The position numbers and the translations under genes were made by a program. Source: Pholiota molesta (Eukaryota; Basidiomycota; Agaricomycetes; Agaricales; Strophariaceae). From it: a DNA stretch of 64,000 nucleotides. The notes under the pieces are model-generated. The model ran no database searches and was not told the DNA's origin. It worked only from the letters and a program-made list of their open reading frames with translations. The DNA is taken from assembly GCA_014925825.1 (NCBI GenBank), contig JACGCK010000083.1:1-64000 (forward strand). Direction: 5' to 3'. Each line of letters begins with the position of its first letter. Positions within the stretch are counted from its first letter, which is position 1. This document shows positions 44,914-56,942 of the stretch, in pieces.

Positions 44914-46064
44914 AAGATAAGAGTCGCAGGTTAAAGAGGGAAAGGTGTATGTTGAACATCATGGGAACTGAAGATTCTCTCATGCGCATTTCGACGTTGG
45001 GCCAATTATAGAATCAACATACCAGCGCGACACAATCCAAATTTGTTGAAATGATTCGCCTCTTCAAGATTCCATCGTTCAAGACATCGAGGATGTGCGG
45101 GGCATAGCGTTCGAAGAAGGTCGCCCCAACTTGCAAGACTTGGATTACGGAGTCCTCCTCGACGCGTCTACCAACGGCCAAGTGGCGCCGACGACTGTCT
45201 TTCCAATTGTCACCGTACCGTCCCTCCGTCGTAGTTGCGGCCCTTTCAGTGTAAAATAATCGTCAGATGTGCAAATTCCAAAAAACTGGCTTGCCACAGG
45301 ATGCTAAAATTTAAATTGGAACTGCAGTGAGGTGCCTCAAGGCTGCGCTGCCAATGTGATTCCCGAGCGACACATAGTATCAAGTTATGAGAAGAGTCGA
45401 CGCAGGAAGCATAATCCACAAGGTATCTGTCAGATGGAAACGAGTCAAACGACAGGCATTCCTTCAAGTCGCTTGCATTATTCTTCACTTGTCGGACTTG
45501 GTCGGATATTGAATTTTTACCGCAAGCGGCCGCCGGCAACACAACCCTGCATGCTCGAGTCTTCGACCTTGCTTCGACCAAGTTTCAAAATTTCCAGCGC
45601 TCAGCGCGCGCACAGCTTCCAACTTTCAAAATGGTTAATTTCGCGCTATGAACTCGATTTTCTTCTTCTTCGAAGCCTCTCCATCATTCCCCAATGCTGC
45701 TAGAAAGCTTCATCCGCATCACCAATGGCAATATTTCAGCGCACTTTCCCCTCAAGATCGGGCTCGGCCTTCGGGGCCCAGCATGATTTGAGTCAGGCTA
45801 CGCTCGCACTTCCCGAAATAACCCATGGCCGACCTGCAATTGGGCTCGTTTAGTCAATCCCCGTCGCCGGTCGCCCGAACTTGTCCACCTCATCCAACTA
45901 GCACGTACTGGTCTTTGCGCTTCCATCCAGATTCCAATTCCATTGTTGGCCTATAAAACCAGGGAGTCTGTTGGAGATGGATCACCAACAACAGCTACTC
46001 CAGCTTCAGCATTCGCTACTCATCGCACTCTCAACCAACTCACCTTCAATCAACTCGAGATAAC
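44914..46064. other. Divergent intergenic region between monooxygenase and SDR
   Basis: The two genes are transcribed away from each other. A minus-strand open stretch near 45010-45180 (LQVGATFFERYAPHILDVLN) is coding-like but isolated and unassigned. A clear TATA box for the SDR lies at 45952-45958. Confidence 0.45.
45952..45958 (+). promoter_or_regulatory. TATA box of the SDR gene
   Basis: TATAAAA lies 113 bp upstream of the SDR start codon in an otherwise C/T-rich leader (CAACT/CTCAAC motifs), a usual fungal core-promoter layout. Confidence 0.6.
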
Positions 46065-46926
46065 ATGCCTGCCTGGTTGATCACTGGCGCCAACAGAGGC
46101 ATCGGCTATAGTACTGTCGAGCACCTGGTGAGTTCTCTTAGACGCGCGGTGTAAACATATTGTCCTGACAGAATGCCACGCCACAGCTCAAGGACGAAGC
46201 CAACTTCGTCATCGCCACGGCACGCGACGTATCCGGCTCCGAATTGCAAGCTTTGGCAAAGACACACCCGAACACCCTCAAGGTGGTCGAACTTGACATA
46301 ACCAGTCAAGAGAGCGTAGATAGGGCCGTTGAAGCCGTTACGCCGCTCCTTCCCAACGGGCTTGATTACCTTGTGAATAATGCTGGCAAGAACCCGCAAC
46401 CGACGACGGCTTTCGAAGACTTGTAAGTTGCTGTTCAATACTTATCATCTGAAGCCTCGAGTTTCTTATGCTCTTCGTCAGGAACCTCGACGAATTCGCA
46501 GATGAGATAACCTTCAGCACCGTCGCACCCCTGCGCGTCTCCCGCGCGTTCCTCCCGCTCATCAAAAAATCCGAACTCAAACGCATCATCTTCATCTCCT
46601 CCGTCCTCGCCTCCTCCCACATCACCTCCCTCATGGCCGGCCAGTTCAACGCCTACTCCGTGGCCAAGGCCGCGCTGAACATGCTCGCGCACAAATGGGC
46701 CGCGACGCTCAAATCCGACGGCGTCACCACCGCCGCGATTCACCCCGGCTGGTCGCAGACGTCGCTCGGCGAGGGCATCAACGAGTGGATGGCCAGGTAC
46801 GCGCCTCAGGTGCCCCATTTCCCGCCTGCGGCCGCGGCCGAGAACGCGGTCAAGATCTCGGAGGCGCTGACGCTGGAGAAGACGGGGGCGTTCTGGCATT
46901 TCGATGGTACGAATTTGCCCTGGTAG
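46065..46926 (+). CDS. Short-chain dehydrogenase/reductase (classical SDR)
   Basis: Exons 46065-46127, 46172-46422 and 46482-46926 give 252 aa. The Rossmann fold has TGANRGIG (residues 7-14), DYLVNNAGKN (~86-95) and the catalytic YSVAK (~163-167), with SSV upstream as the catalytic Ser. The C-terminus is HPGWSQTSLGEG to WHFDGTNLPW. It most resembles C-factor/sniffer-like NAD(P)H-dependent carbonyl reductases. The substrate is unknown. Third-position GC is much higher in exon 3 than in neighbouring genes. The 3' coding end occurs again as decayed copies at 56512-56574 and 61317-61503, flanking the second NLR-like gene. Confidence 0.85.
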
Positions 46927-47780
46927 AACGCGCCATTCTTGTATTTTAGATACTCCCCACGAGGGAAATTTATATATTTCTTCGCATATTATTGACTCCT
47001 TCTATTGTTGGCACAAATCTCGCTTGTACTGTATGGAGGGACCAGGAGCACTGGAGACTAAGAACATCACATAGGAAATACGTGAATGGACGACATCTTG
47101 TCTATGTTCGCTTGGGTCTGGAAGCCTCTTCGACGCTATGGCTCTGTTGCGAGGTCCGAATTTTCTTGGACTGGGCGGTTTCGACTCACTTGGGCCTCAG
47201 CATGGTCATGGTTGGCATTATCAATGCTCTGTGGTCACAACGAACACAGACGAGATCGTTGACCGCTTCCCTTGCAGTCTGTCGGTCTTGGATTCATGAC
47301 TGTCAGTACGTTTTATTTGGCAGCCATGATCTGGGGACTTGCTTGACATCGCGTCGCAATACAGCCGTCTAGCGAAAACAGATTATGTGTGGCGGTGTGA
47401 TGATTCCCTATTGTACTCCCATTGACAATCTGCGCATTCTACTTATAAGCTTTGGCTGTATACATTTGCATGTGGTCCTCAAAGCCGGTGTCGTAGGAAA
47501 GAATACATGCAAGGCCAATGTGGCCTATTAATATACGTTGAGGCTATAATCAAGGAAGACAAAAGGAAGGTGTGCATGACACTGCATGTCGAACGTTAAC
47601 ACAACAATACATATTATTGCTGGTAGTGGTTATTGTTCCATGTGAAAACAGCCGAAAAAAGTTCATTTTTAACCCGTTCACAATAGATTGTTTCCCAAAG
47701 AAACAGCCATTGCCTCCAGCAGTGTATAACATCGTGCTTTATTTTTCGTGTACAAGGTCACCCCCTTCTTTGCCGCCACC
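46927..47780. other. Intergenic region between SDR and NLR-like gene A
   Basis: No supported gene. It contains the SDR terminator region and the promoter of gene A. The sequence ends in GCCGCCACC directly before the ATG at 47781. Confidence 0.45.
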
Positions 47781-50700
47781 ATGGACGCCAACAAAAACCC
47801 TAATGTTCCTGCTACAGTCAATCGAAACTCATCTAGCGCTGTCGATACCAGCATAGAGTTCGTCAATACTGTAATCGCCATCGTAAAAGAGGTCAGTGAG
47901 ATGCTGAAAAGCGTCCCATATGTGAAATCTTTGTCGGGTGTGATACTTCAGATCATCAGAGTTAGAGACGTAAGTTGCCACCGTTTGCGATCATGTATGC
48001 CTTTTGACATCGCGATGTGCTGTATCTAGGAAATCAAAGCAAATAAGCAACGATGCCGCGAAATTATCGATAAGATACTCCGCATGTCGAAATCGATCTA
48101 TCAGAAGCTGGCCGAGGTTGCGCAGTCGAGCCAAAGGGAGAAATTGAGCAGGTTAGAGAGCCAACTGAACGAGCACACTCGGTAAGGCTCATTGGTAACA
48201 ATATGTATTGTTATCAAGCGCTGAACCGGTCTTCAAGTGCCCTTATCGCCGTTTACAAGGCATTAGAGAGACATAGATCATCTCGATCTGGATTTTCCCG
48301 CCTAATAAATCGTGGGTTGGATGAGTTAAATGAGCACGATCGCCGTCTCGACGAGCTAAATACTCAACTTATTTTGGTGCGCATGGTGTTATTTTTAAAT
48401 AACTTTCGTGTATTGATAACTACGGTTCAAACTATAGGATATTATTTTTCGCATTACGATGGAACAAGCGGGATCTGGTCCCATATTAAATCAACAGACA
48501 TTTCCTGAGTATGTGGAACTCTCATTAATTATTATGCATTAACACGACTCAAACAATGTTCTTGGTCCTCTTAGTATTCCAGAACATATCCTCCCGCCGA
48601 AGCCCAACCTGATGGTCGAGCGCGAAACCCAATATGATACGGCACTGGAAGTTCTCCGTCGCACAGAACCATCTCGTGTCGCCATTCTGGGGGGCGGCGG
48701 ATTCGGGAAGACGACATTGGCGCGATCAATTCTTCATGATCCAAAGATCTTCGAGCGCTACGAATATCGATACTTCTTATCCTGCGAGGCGATGGCTGAC
48801 ATCAATGCTTTGCTTTTGGGTATCTGCAATATGCTGGACATCACGGCTACACCCTCCGCCATGCTAGCATCTATAAGACGCAGGCTAGAGACGTCTACTA
48901 CCCTCCTCTGCCTCGATAACTTCGAAACTCCCTGGGAGCTGTCTTCCACTCGGACGAGGACGGAGGATGCACTAGCGTCCATCGCCGACATTCCCAGTCT
49001 TTCTCTCATTATCACGATACGTGGTACTCAACGGCCCTCCAAAGTCGCATGGTCGCACCCTCAGATACCACCCTTACCCACCCTATCCTCCGAAAGCGCC
49101 CACGAGATCCTGCAGAATATCTGCCCAAACCACATAGTTGATGATTTTACTCAGCAACTTCTCGATGGCGTCGATGGAATACCCTTGGCGATCACGTTGA
49201 TATCAACACTTCTTCGTGACGGGGAGTCTTCGCGAGAGTTGTGGACTCGATGGACGAAAGAGCAGACTGCCGTCGTTGAGAATGGTGGTGAGGGTCGCGA
49301 GTCCAATCTGAATGCGTCGATAGCCCTGTCGATGAATAGTCCTCGAATGACAAAGGATCCTGATTCTCTGACTCTCCTGGCTGCTCTATCATTGCTACCT
49401 GACGGCTTTCCGTCGGCTTCGATTGAAGAACTCGAAGAATATCTCGGCATCACAGAAATACGAAAACTCTTACGGACTTTGCGAGCTGTTGCATTGATCA
49501 AGCCAGAGGATAGCTCCCCATCTCCTCGCATACAAATGCTGTCCCCAATCCTTCTTTTCTGTCATCAATCCCTCTCTTCCGAAATTTCTTTGGTGCTTGG
49601 GCCGCTTACAGAATATTACATTGGCATGCTGAAACTTTCAGATGGCGAAACATCTAATCCCCACATCTACCAGCAATTCACTCCGGAAATTCAGAATATC
49701 CATTCGATCTTCCAGAAAGTATACATAGCTGGGTACCAGCAAGATATGGGGGTGCTTATACAGTGTACTGCCATTCTCCTTAACTGGTCCCGGGAGATTG
49801 GCTACATCAATCAGGATACCATTCAGATGGCGCTCACTCGATCTGCGAGTCATCCGATCCCGCGTGCCCACTGCCTCACGTCATTGGGCGGGTTGCTATG
49901 TAATTCGGAGGCCCACTTCACAGAGGCCGAAAAGTGCTATCGTGAGGCCGCAGAGCTCTTCAAAGAGGGGAATTCTACCGTGTCCGAAGCAAAGGCATTG
50001 CACTATCTTGGCAATACACTTGCCAACATGAGCCAGCTGCACGAAGCCGAACTTGTATACAACACGAGTCTCACGCTCTACACCCAAGCAAATGATCAAA
50101 AGGGACAAGCACATATTCGCCATAGCCTTGGGCATTTGCACCTTGATAAGGGACAATATGCGGAGGCGGAGGCGAACTTGAAAAATGCACTAGATGCCTT
50201 CAAACAAATGGGGGATCTTGTAGGCATTACCATGACTGCTCTGAACCTAGCCAACCTGCATGAGATCCTTGGTGATCTAGCCATATCCGAAAAACTTGCC
50301 GCCAAAGCCTTAGCTGCCGCAAAAGAAGCCAATTATAAATACGGGGAAGGACGAGCACTTGTGGTTCTGGGTTGTATTCACGCTCGAACAAATAGGATTG
50401 CAGATGCCAGACAGGCTCTTGAGCAGGCCTTTTCTATCTTCAAGCAGCGGAACAATGCCACCGATCATCTCATAGTTATCGGTCACCTAGGGAAGGTATA
50501 CATCCAATCAGATCAGCTGTCTGCGGCCCAGGCGCTGTTCACAGCGTCCGTCGATGTGGACCTGGACATTATTCCGATAGCCGACATTCTTACCACCCTC
50601 GGGTGGGTTTATATCTGTGCAGATCACCTTGAAAAGGCCGAACATGTGTTAGACCAAGCCCTTCTGCTCTACCAAAAAATCGGAGTCGAAAACGGTCAGG

Positions 50701-51185
50701 CTGATGCTCTCGCGCATCTAGGAACTGTGTACTTCAGGTCCAACCGACTCGATAAAGCAGAGCGGACGCTCAATCTCATCCCGAAGTTGGGGCAATGGTG
50801 CGATATCGAGATGCGCCATTTATGGGTCCTTGGGGACATCTACATCATCAAAGGACAGCTCGAAGACGCGGAAGGTTTTTTGGATGAAGCTATGGTACAA
50901 GCAGAAGATTATGAATCCTCGTATCAGCAAGGCAATATCCTTCGAAGCATCGGAACCCTCAATATCAAGCGAGGCCATGTCGACCTGGCCATTGACAAAT
51001 TCGAAGAAGCGCTTGAGCTCCATCGCCAGGCGCAGTGGATCTTCGAGCAGGTCACGGACCTCAAGCGACTCGGTGAGGCGTACGGAATGTCAGGGCGGTC
51101 CCAGGATGCAGCAGCGGCATTCAAGACGGCGGATGAACTTATGGAGAGCGTTCGCGAAGCTCGAACGCTGGCGTTCAAGTTATAA
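47781..51185 (+). CDS. NLR-like STAND protein A: helical N-terminus, NB-ARC, TPR repeats
   Basis: Five exons (47781-47969, 48030-48181, 48238-48376, 48438-48508, 48575-51185) give 1053 aa. Residues ~20-170 form amphipathic helices (TSIEFVNTVIAIVKEVSEML, VKSLSGVILQIIRVRDEIKA, IINRGLDELNEHDRRLDEL-like), a bundle resembling MLKL/HeLo-like cell-death domains. The NB-ARC follows: Walker A GGGGFGKTTLA (~223-233), Walker B TLLCLDNFETPWE, IITIRGTQRPSKVAW and the GIPLAITLIS (GLPL) motif, then a helical arm. From ~residue 590 to the end are ~40-residue TPR units (EAEKCYREAAELF, EAELVYNTSLTLY, EAEANLKNALDAF, KAEHVLDQALLLY). Such proteins are nucleotide-switch sensors. In fungi several control non-self recognition and cell death, which is inferred here. 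Confidence 0.8.
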
Positions 51186-51490
51186 TGGTTTTTCTTTTTT
51201 TCGTGACATGGACATTTTTCGAACGTACATACACCAGCGCATACTTTTCTCTTTTCTCGTGTTGGATATTGTCATGATGAGCCGGCTGATGTAGCCATAG
51301 TAAATATTCAGGTGTCGTACATGAAACTACTTTTCAAACTTGGATCTTTGTTTGCCACTTGAGAGCGCGAAGTGAAATTATCAGAGTACCCCCCTCCGCC
51401 CTGGTAATAAAGTGTGTCTCATGGCAAACTCGCAAATACGCCGCCGACGTACATGAAAGATTGAGGACAATGTAATAGATTAGCAATTTG
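51186..51490 (+). repeat. 3' flank shared with NLR-like gene B
   Basis: This sequence downstream of gene A is recognisably homologous to 60319-60620 downstream of gene B. Shared blocks include a GTGTCTCATGGCA / GCGTCTCATGGCA segment, TACGCCG and AATAGATT. The duplicated unit therefore extends past the stop codon. Confidence 0.6.
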
Positions 51491-53524
51491 TGATACCTGA
51501 CACCAATGCAAACATATCAAGGCCCTCCTAGTCTAAGAGACAGAGTGTTTTCCAAGATCGAGTCGATTACCGTTCGTTACAGTTCGCAGAGGTATGGTTC
51601 GAATGACGAGATGAAGTGCTGGTCGGATTGGCAGCGGAAGACCGGGAGGAGGGGGTAGAGGACGCCACCAGTCCATAGCGGGGGTGCCAGTGGACGAGGA
51701 GTTGAGATTGAGAAAGATGCTGGCGGTAATGCACATCCGACAGTTGCATGTAGTTATGATCTCGTTCCTTGCAGCTAACGATGGGGCTACTCACGGCCAA
51801 CGCGCCTTCATGGGCAGAGGCCGGACGAACAATAGCCTGCTGTCGACGCCTGTTTTGAGTGGCGGAAAAAAAGGGGATGAAGAGCGTGGAGGCGGCGAGC
51901 GATGGGGAGGAAGCTACTTATGTTCGACGACAATTTTCCATGGTTCCTGCCGACATCTGAAATGAGGGAAATTTCGCATGGGAGGGCGCTGGTCTCCAAT
52001 ATCGGTGCTTGTGGGGCGCGTACATCATTCAGACCGAGCCATTGGATGTGCAAGCCTAATTACAAGGAAGCGTGCCCGCTCGGAAAATGCCCAGATTCAG
52101 GCCCAGGGAGCACCCCTGATATTCGGGGAAGGCTGGCTCGGATTCGGGTGCGCAAGCGACGCCATGGGCGGCCACCGCGATGCTCTGCGATAGAAGCGCG
52201 TCCAGTGCCAGAGAGATGCACCCAGCGCTCCTAAAAAAAGCTTGAGTATCTGCCATCCATCCGTGCATCCATCCATCCCGACGCCCATGTCCCACCACCA
52301 ATGCCCAACCATGCCCGTGACCCATCGCGACTCAAGAGCCCTGCCCAACTGATCAAACACCAGTTTACCTCGCAACGAAAGCCCCCGCTCGACACGCCAA
52401 GCCCAGCGCGTCGCTGGAGCGTTTGCGCGCAGAGACGGAGCTTGGCTTGGATTGACGGGTGGACTCGGAAGATGACGGCGAGAGGACTGCGAAGGTTTTA
52501 ACGTGGAACGGCAACGTTTCGACGTCAACTCCGGATGCCAAGTGGCAAGTTCAAATCCACGTTCCATGAAATTGTAAACGAGGATCAACGTTCAACGTTC
52601 AACATCCAACCCGTATGCCCTTGTTTGAGAACCAACTGCGGCGCGCGTGGTGATGTATGACTTGAGCATGGGAGTGGATTTGCGATACGAGACGAGGCTG
52701 ACAGAGTCTCATCGATCTCATCGCGGAAGAGGAGGGAGAAAGTAGGAGAAAGGTAAAGAACTGAGTGAAACTTCTTGAAGTACAGACCGCGTCGTGCACG
52801 TGTGGAGGCGCGGGAACGGTCCGCCAGAATTTCCGCTTCCATCCTGCCCGAATTTTGCCACTGTTCTTCTACCCACATCCTCCCTCGCCTACAATCTCGG
52901 CGTCGCTCCTCACCCGGCGCGCTCAACTGACGTGATTATCGCTGAACGAACTGCTAGGGAGAGCACTAGAGCGTGCAGAAGAGGAAGTGATATGGGATGC
53001 GCTTGCGCGTTTTCATGACACGACGTGTCTGCGTGGCCACCGCCCATTCATCCTTCCCTCCGTGCAGTCTCCTCGTTCATGAAGCCGCTCTTTTGCGAGT
53101 CGCGGTAGACATAGGGGGCCGGTATATAGTTCGAGTACTCTCTGTTCCTACCCATCATTCTGCGTAATAAATGAAATTTCTTTTTGACACGGAAGACGTT
53201 GGCCAGCGTTGGCCTGCAAGTATTTCAAGGAGTCTTTTGGAAGTACCGAGAACAAATGCCGACAAAAAGCCTGTGTACTTATTTATGACTACGAGATAAC
53301 ATAACACAAGTAAAGCGCCAGTGTGTGAACGTTACTGGGAAAGACAGTCTTTCAATTTTCAAATCATCAGATGCGAGTAAGTACTACAGAGTTCATTGTT
53401 TTCCAGTTGAAGGCAACAAGGGTTGCAAACGTGGCCTATAAGTGTTGGCAGCCGCCGCCAAAAGGAATGGAGGAGAGGACCCGTCGCCCTAATCAAACGA
53501 TTGTAATTAATACAGACATCAACC
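51491..53524. other. Intergenic region between NLR-like gene A and the AKR gene
   Basis: Open frames are present, the longest at 52097-52588 on the minus strand, but they have low-complexity or no recognisable content. A doubled CAACGTT lies at 52586-52599 and a GGCCAGCGTTGGCC palindrome-like motif near 53204. No gene is supported in 2 kb. Confidence 0.45.
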
Positions 53525-54975
53525 TCATCGAGCGAAGATGCAACGTACGATCATCGAAGCTGGGAAACCAGGATCAAACTCGACGACGCCCTCCAGCTCT
53601 TTCATTTGTGCATCCGTCAGCTCGATTTCGAGCGCTTCGAGGTTAGCGAGCAGGTGCTCGACCTTCCTGCCCCCGATTATAGGGAACACGTAGGGCGTCT
53701 TCTGCATGAGGTATGCAATAGCCACTATCACCACCCACCCCGTCCCTCGTTAGCAGACCGACAGGTCAAGTAAGGGGGAGTAAAATGCGCACCGGAGGTG
53801 ATATGCTTCGCGCCGATCTCAGCTGCGACTTTCTCGAGCGCCTTGCACACTTTCTTCTCCTTCTCATTCCGCTCCCACGGACCGTGTATCTGGCGCCCGT
53901 TCTCGCCTGTCTCCCGGCGCCTTTCCTCCTCTGCGTCGGTCCTGATCTTACCCGCGGCGAGGACGCGCCACGGGGCGAGTGCCATGCCTAATGACCCAGA
54001 GAACGAGCGTTAAAAGGCGATTTTTCTCCTGGTGGGCTGGTGACGGGGCAGAGGAATAGGGAGTATACCTTCAGATTTGGCCATGGGAATGATATCGCGC
54101 TCGAAGGAGCGTTCCATGACGTTCCACATGCCTTGGTATACGACGAAGGGCGTCAATGCGTGATCGCGAGCGTACTGATTGGCTTTGGACACGATCCACG
54201 CAGGGGTATCCGAGACTCCCTAAGTACCAAACACATTAACAGCCTTCAATATGCGAGAATTTTGAACATAACGGGAAGAGTTGACGACGACTTACGAGAT
54301 ATATGACCTTGCCTTGCGAGACGAGCGTGTGGAGCGATTTCATGACCTCCTCGACGCTCGTGTCCCAGTCCCACCAGTGGAGGTACAAGAGATCGATGTA
54401 GGTTGTGCGAAGCTTTTTGAGGGAAGCCTCGACGGACATGTGGAGCGATTTGGCGTTGTTGCCGGTAAAGAGAACTTGTTGCGCGACGTTGTTGTTTCGG
54501 GTTTTGTAATTCGTCGAGTACTAGTGAGTGTAATAGATGATGCATGATGATTCAGTTTCTGCGATCCAGAGGAATGGACAGTGAACACATGTACCTTGGT
54601 TGCAATGAATAGCTGGTCCCTAATGCCCCTCTGCTCCGCCCACTCGCCAACGAACATCTCGGAAGTCTCATCTTGGCTTGAAGAATACAGCACAGTTGAG
54701 TATCCTCATTGCAATCCCGATTGCGAGCAAAAGAAAAATAGTACTCACTAGTTATTAGCGGTATCGATGAAGTTGCCTCCGTTATCGAAATACGCATCCA
54801 AGAGCTTGAAAGAATTTTCCTTGTTCATCTTTCCCATCCCGATGTCGTCCCATTTCTCTCCAATACTCATCGCGCCGAGCTGGATCGGAGAGACGTGGAC
54901 GCCAGCATTTGGGGAGAGGACGCGGTAGCGACCAAGACCAGTTTTGGGGGGAGGTGCAGGGGTCCATAAAGACAT
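53525..54975 (-). CDS. Aldo/keto reductase, aryl-alcohol-dehydrogenase type
   Basis: Six minus-strand exons (54749-54975, 54595-54676, 54296-54520, 54069-54219, 53793-53987, 53525-53724) give 359 aa. AKR marks are GAMSIGEKWDD, GGNFIDTANNYQDETSE (catalytic Asp and Tyr), QLFIATKYSTNYK (catalytic Lys), TYIDLLYLHWWDWDTSVEEV and GVSDTPAWIVSKAN. The C-terminal cofactor region reads YVFPIIGGRKVEHLLANLEA. The pattern fits NADP-dependent aryl-alcohol dehydrogenases (AAD family) of wood- and litter-decay fungi, which reduce aromatic aldehydes. The last 20 residues are shorter than in the family's usual ending. A TATA box lies upstream. Confidence 0.85.
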
Positions 54976-56275
54976 TTTGTAGTTGCGTAGACCAGGTAGT
55001 AGAGATAGGAGGAGGGGTGCTCAAAGGTGGGTTGAGCGGATACCTTTCAAGTGGGTTATAGCAGCCTTTATATACATTTTGAGGACGGAAAATGAGTAAT
55101 CAAAAAAAATCAATGATGCTGCTGAATATGCGATAAGCAATGTAATTGGAATAATTACCACAAGAGAAGAAGACCGTAGCTGTTATCGATACCATGATCT
55201 CACAGTGATGGAGAGCGGGTGCCAGAAATCATGGTTCTTCTTCAATGCCTAGGTCATAATGCGATTGGATGCAAATGCAAGTAGATAACTCGTTCGTTCC
55301 AGCTGCTAGCTACGCTGAATATTGTACATAGTTTTAGCCTTTGAGCATTAAACTCTCGGATGAAAATGATCATACCCATTGACCGACAAGTCACAACTCC
55401 GTCGCTGGACCTTCTGACCAGAAATACCTCTCCACCGCTAATCCCAAATCAACGAGCCTTTGCAAAGAATTAATCAGCATATTGCGGCAGCACGGCAAGA
55501 GCGACGCGTCATTGCACGGCAAGTACGCGTACGCTGCGATGTGCACGAAAACCCTTCCACTGAGTCATGACTGGTCATGGGTAAGGAAGAATTGTCCAAT
55601 CCGGATTCCTGATCGGTACCGTACACTCGATTGAATGATTCAGAGGTTTATTCTTCCTATTATTAGCTCAGCGTATTCTGTTACGAATGGGTATAAAGTA
55701 TACCCTGCTTGAAATATTGTACATCTCAGTGCTGCCGGCGAGGCGCTAAGGAGGCATATCTGTGTGGAGCGCATGGTGAGCGTGGTGATATTTGGAAAAG
55801 GGGGATTGTATATCACCTCAGTATATTCAGATTAAGCCTGCCATGTGCCGTCGTAAACCCCGGTTCAATATTCGATATTGGTAACTCACCAGATATTACT
55901 GACTTGGCCCAGATTCGCCACCCATTACCCCACTTCTATTGCCTTCCATGCCAATTGAGTGCAAACAGATCTACTCCTACCCTCAACTACGGGTTATCTT
56001 CCTGGTTTAAGAGACGGGGTGTTGATTTTGTTCGAGTCGATCGCTGTTGGCCAAAGTTTGCAAAGTTATGATGAGATTAACGAAACGAGACGAAACGAGA
56101 CCAGTGTTGACGTTGAATTACCACTTCAGGAATAGGAATAACAGGTGCGAGGATGCCGTGGGCTGGCAGCAGGGGCTTCAGGACGATATCCAACGCATCT
56201 GCGTCCAATATCAAGGGCACTCCTTGCTTGGAAGGTAGACTACCACATGCAAGCAATGAGACCACTGAATGCCGC
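54976..56275. other. Intergenic region between AKR and duplicated block
   Basis: No supported gene. It holds the AKR promoter at its left end. Plus-strand frames at 55709-56071 lack motifs. Confidence 0.45.
55067..55074 (-). promoter_or_regulatory. TATA box of the AKR gene
   Basis: TATATAAA on the minus strand, about 92 bp upstream of the AKR start codon. Confidence 0.5.
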
Positions 56276-56460
56276 GCTTGTCGTAGCATTTGCGGGACAA
56301 GTTAAGTGTGATATGATAGCCAGAGAGTCGAAGACGGCACATACAGAGTGAGGATGATGGAATTGTGATGGAACGAGGACGCGTTGCGTCGACGCGAACA
56401 GACGCGAACCATGGGGCTGTTTGGCAAAGTTATCTGATCCAAATAATTCAACGCAGGGTC
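56276..56460 (+). repeat. Duplicated segment, first copy
   Basis: It aligns with 61054-61205. Shared blocks include GCTTGTCGTA, TTTGCGGGACAAGTTA, CAGAGAGTCGAAGAC and TTTGGCAAAG...GATCCAAATAA. It lies between the AKR gene and gene B and recurs after gene B. Confidence 0.7.
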
Positions 56461-56478
56461 TTGGACTTGTAACAGTTG

Positions 56479-56511
56479 TGAAGATTTCTTGAAGATTTCT
56501 TGAAGATTTCT
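56479..56511. repeat. 11-bp tandem repeat, three copies
   Basis: TGAAGATTTCT is repeated exactly three times, directly before the SDR remnant at 56512. Confidence 0.9.
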
Positions 56512-56574
56512 CAAGCGCTTACTCTGGAGAAGACGGGCGCTTTTTGGCATTTCGATGGCACGAACTTGCCACGG
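56512..56574 (+). pseudogene. Remnant of the SDR gene 3' end, copy 1
   Basis: The plus strand encodes ALTLEKTGAFWHFDGTNLP, matching the last 20 or so residues of the SDR at 46065-46926 almost exactly. Nothing upstream matches further, because an 11-bp tandem repeat intervenes. It lies 369 bp upstream of NLR-like gene B, as the intact SDR lies upstream of gene A. Confidence 0.85.
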
Positions 56575-56942
56575 TATACAAGCTATGATGGAATAATGTA
56601 ACGTGCTAACTAATTAGATTTCTGTATATTTCACCCTTGATGCGCGATGCTGCAATACCTAATGAATAAATCCAAAATAAATTCCGTTGACTATTACACT
56701 TCGCGCTTTCCATTAACGGAAACCATATATACCTTTACATGCATCCTTCGGCTTTGAGGTTACAGGCAATGTAGGTAGAATGAATTTAGGCGCAGCCATT
56801 TAGGTATATAAATATATGACATGATCTTGGACATGATTATGATTGATGTCGATGTCGATGAAGCTGTGCATGTCATTGATCCAAGGGAATACTACATGAG
56901 ACAAGACTTTCTTCCCCGATTATACCCATCTTTTCCACCGTT
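56575..56942. other. Upstream region of NLR-like gene B
   Basis: No gene. It is AT-rich and presumably holds the promoter. It is shorter than the 854 bp between the SDR and gene A. Confidence 0.4.

Noticed and set aside
45010..45240. Coding-like minus-strand segment upstream of the monooxygenase
   Set aside because: Only ~50 codons look protein-like, they do not join to the monooxygenase, and I recognise no family.
46435..46899. 154-codon antisense frame over the SDR gene
   Set aside because: Shadow of a GC-rich third codon position in the SDR exon; Gly/Arg-rich and without motifs.
52097..52588. 163-codon minus-strand frame between the NLR-like genes
   Set aside because: Trp/Pro/Ser-rich with no domain-like pattern, and it overlaps simple repeats. 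Probably chance.
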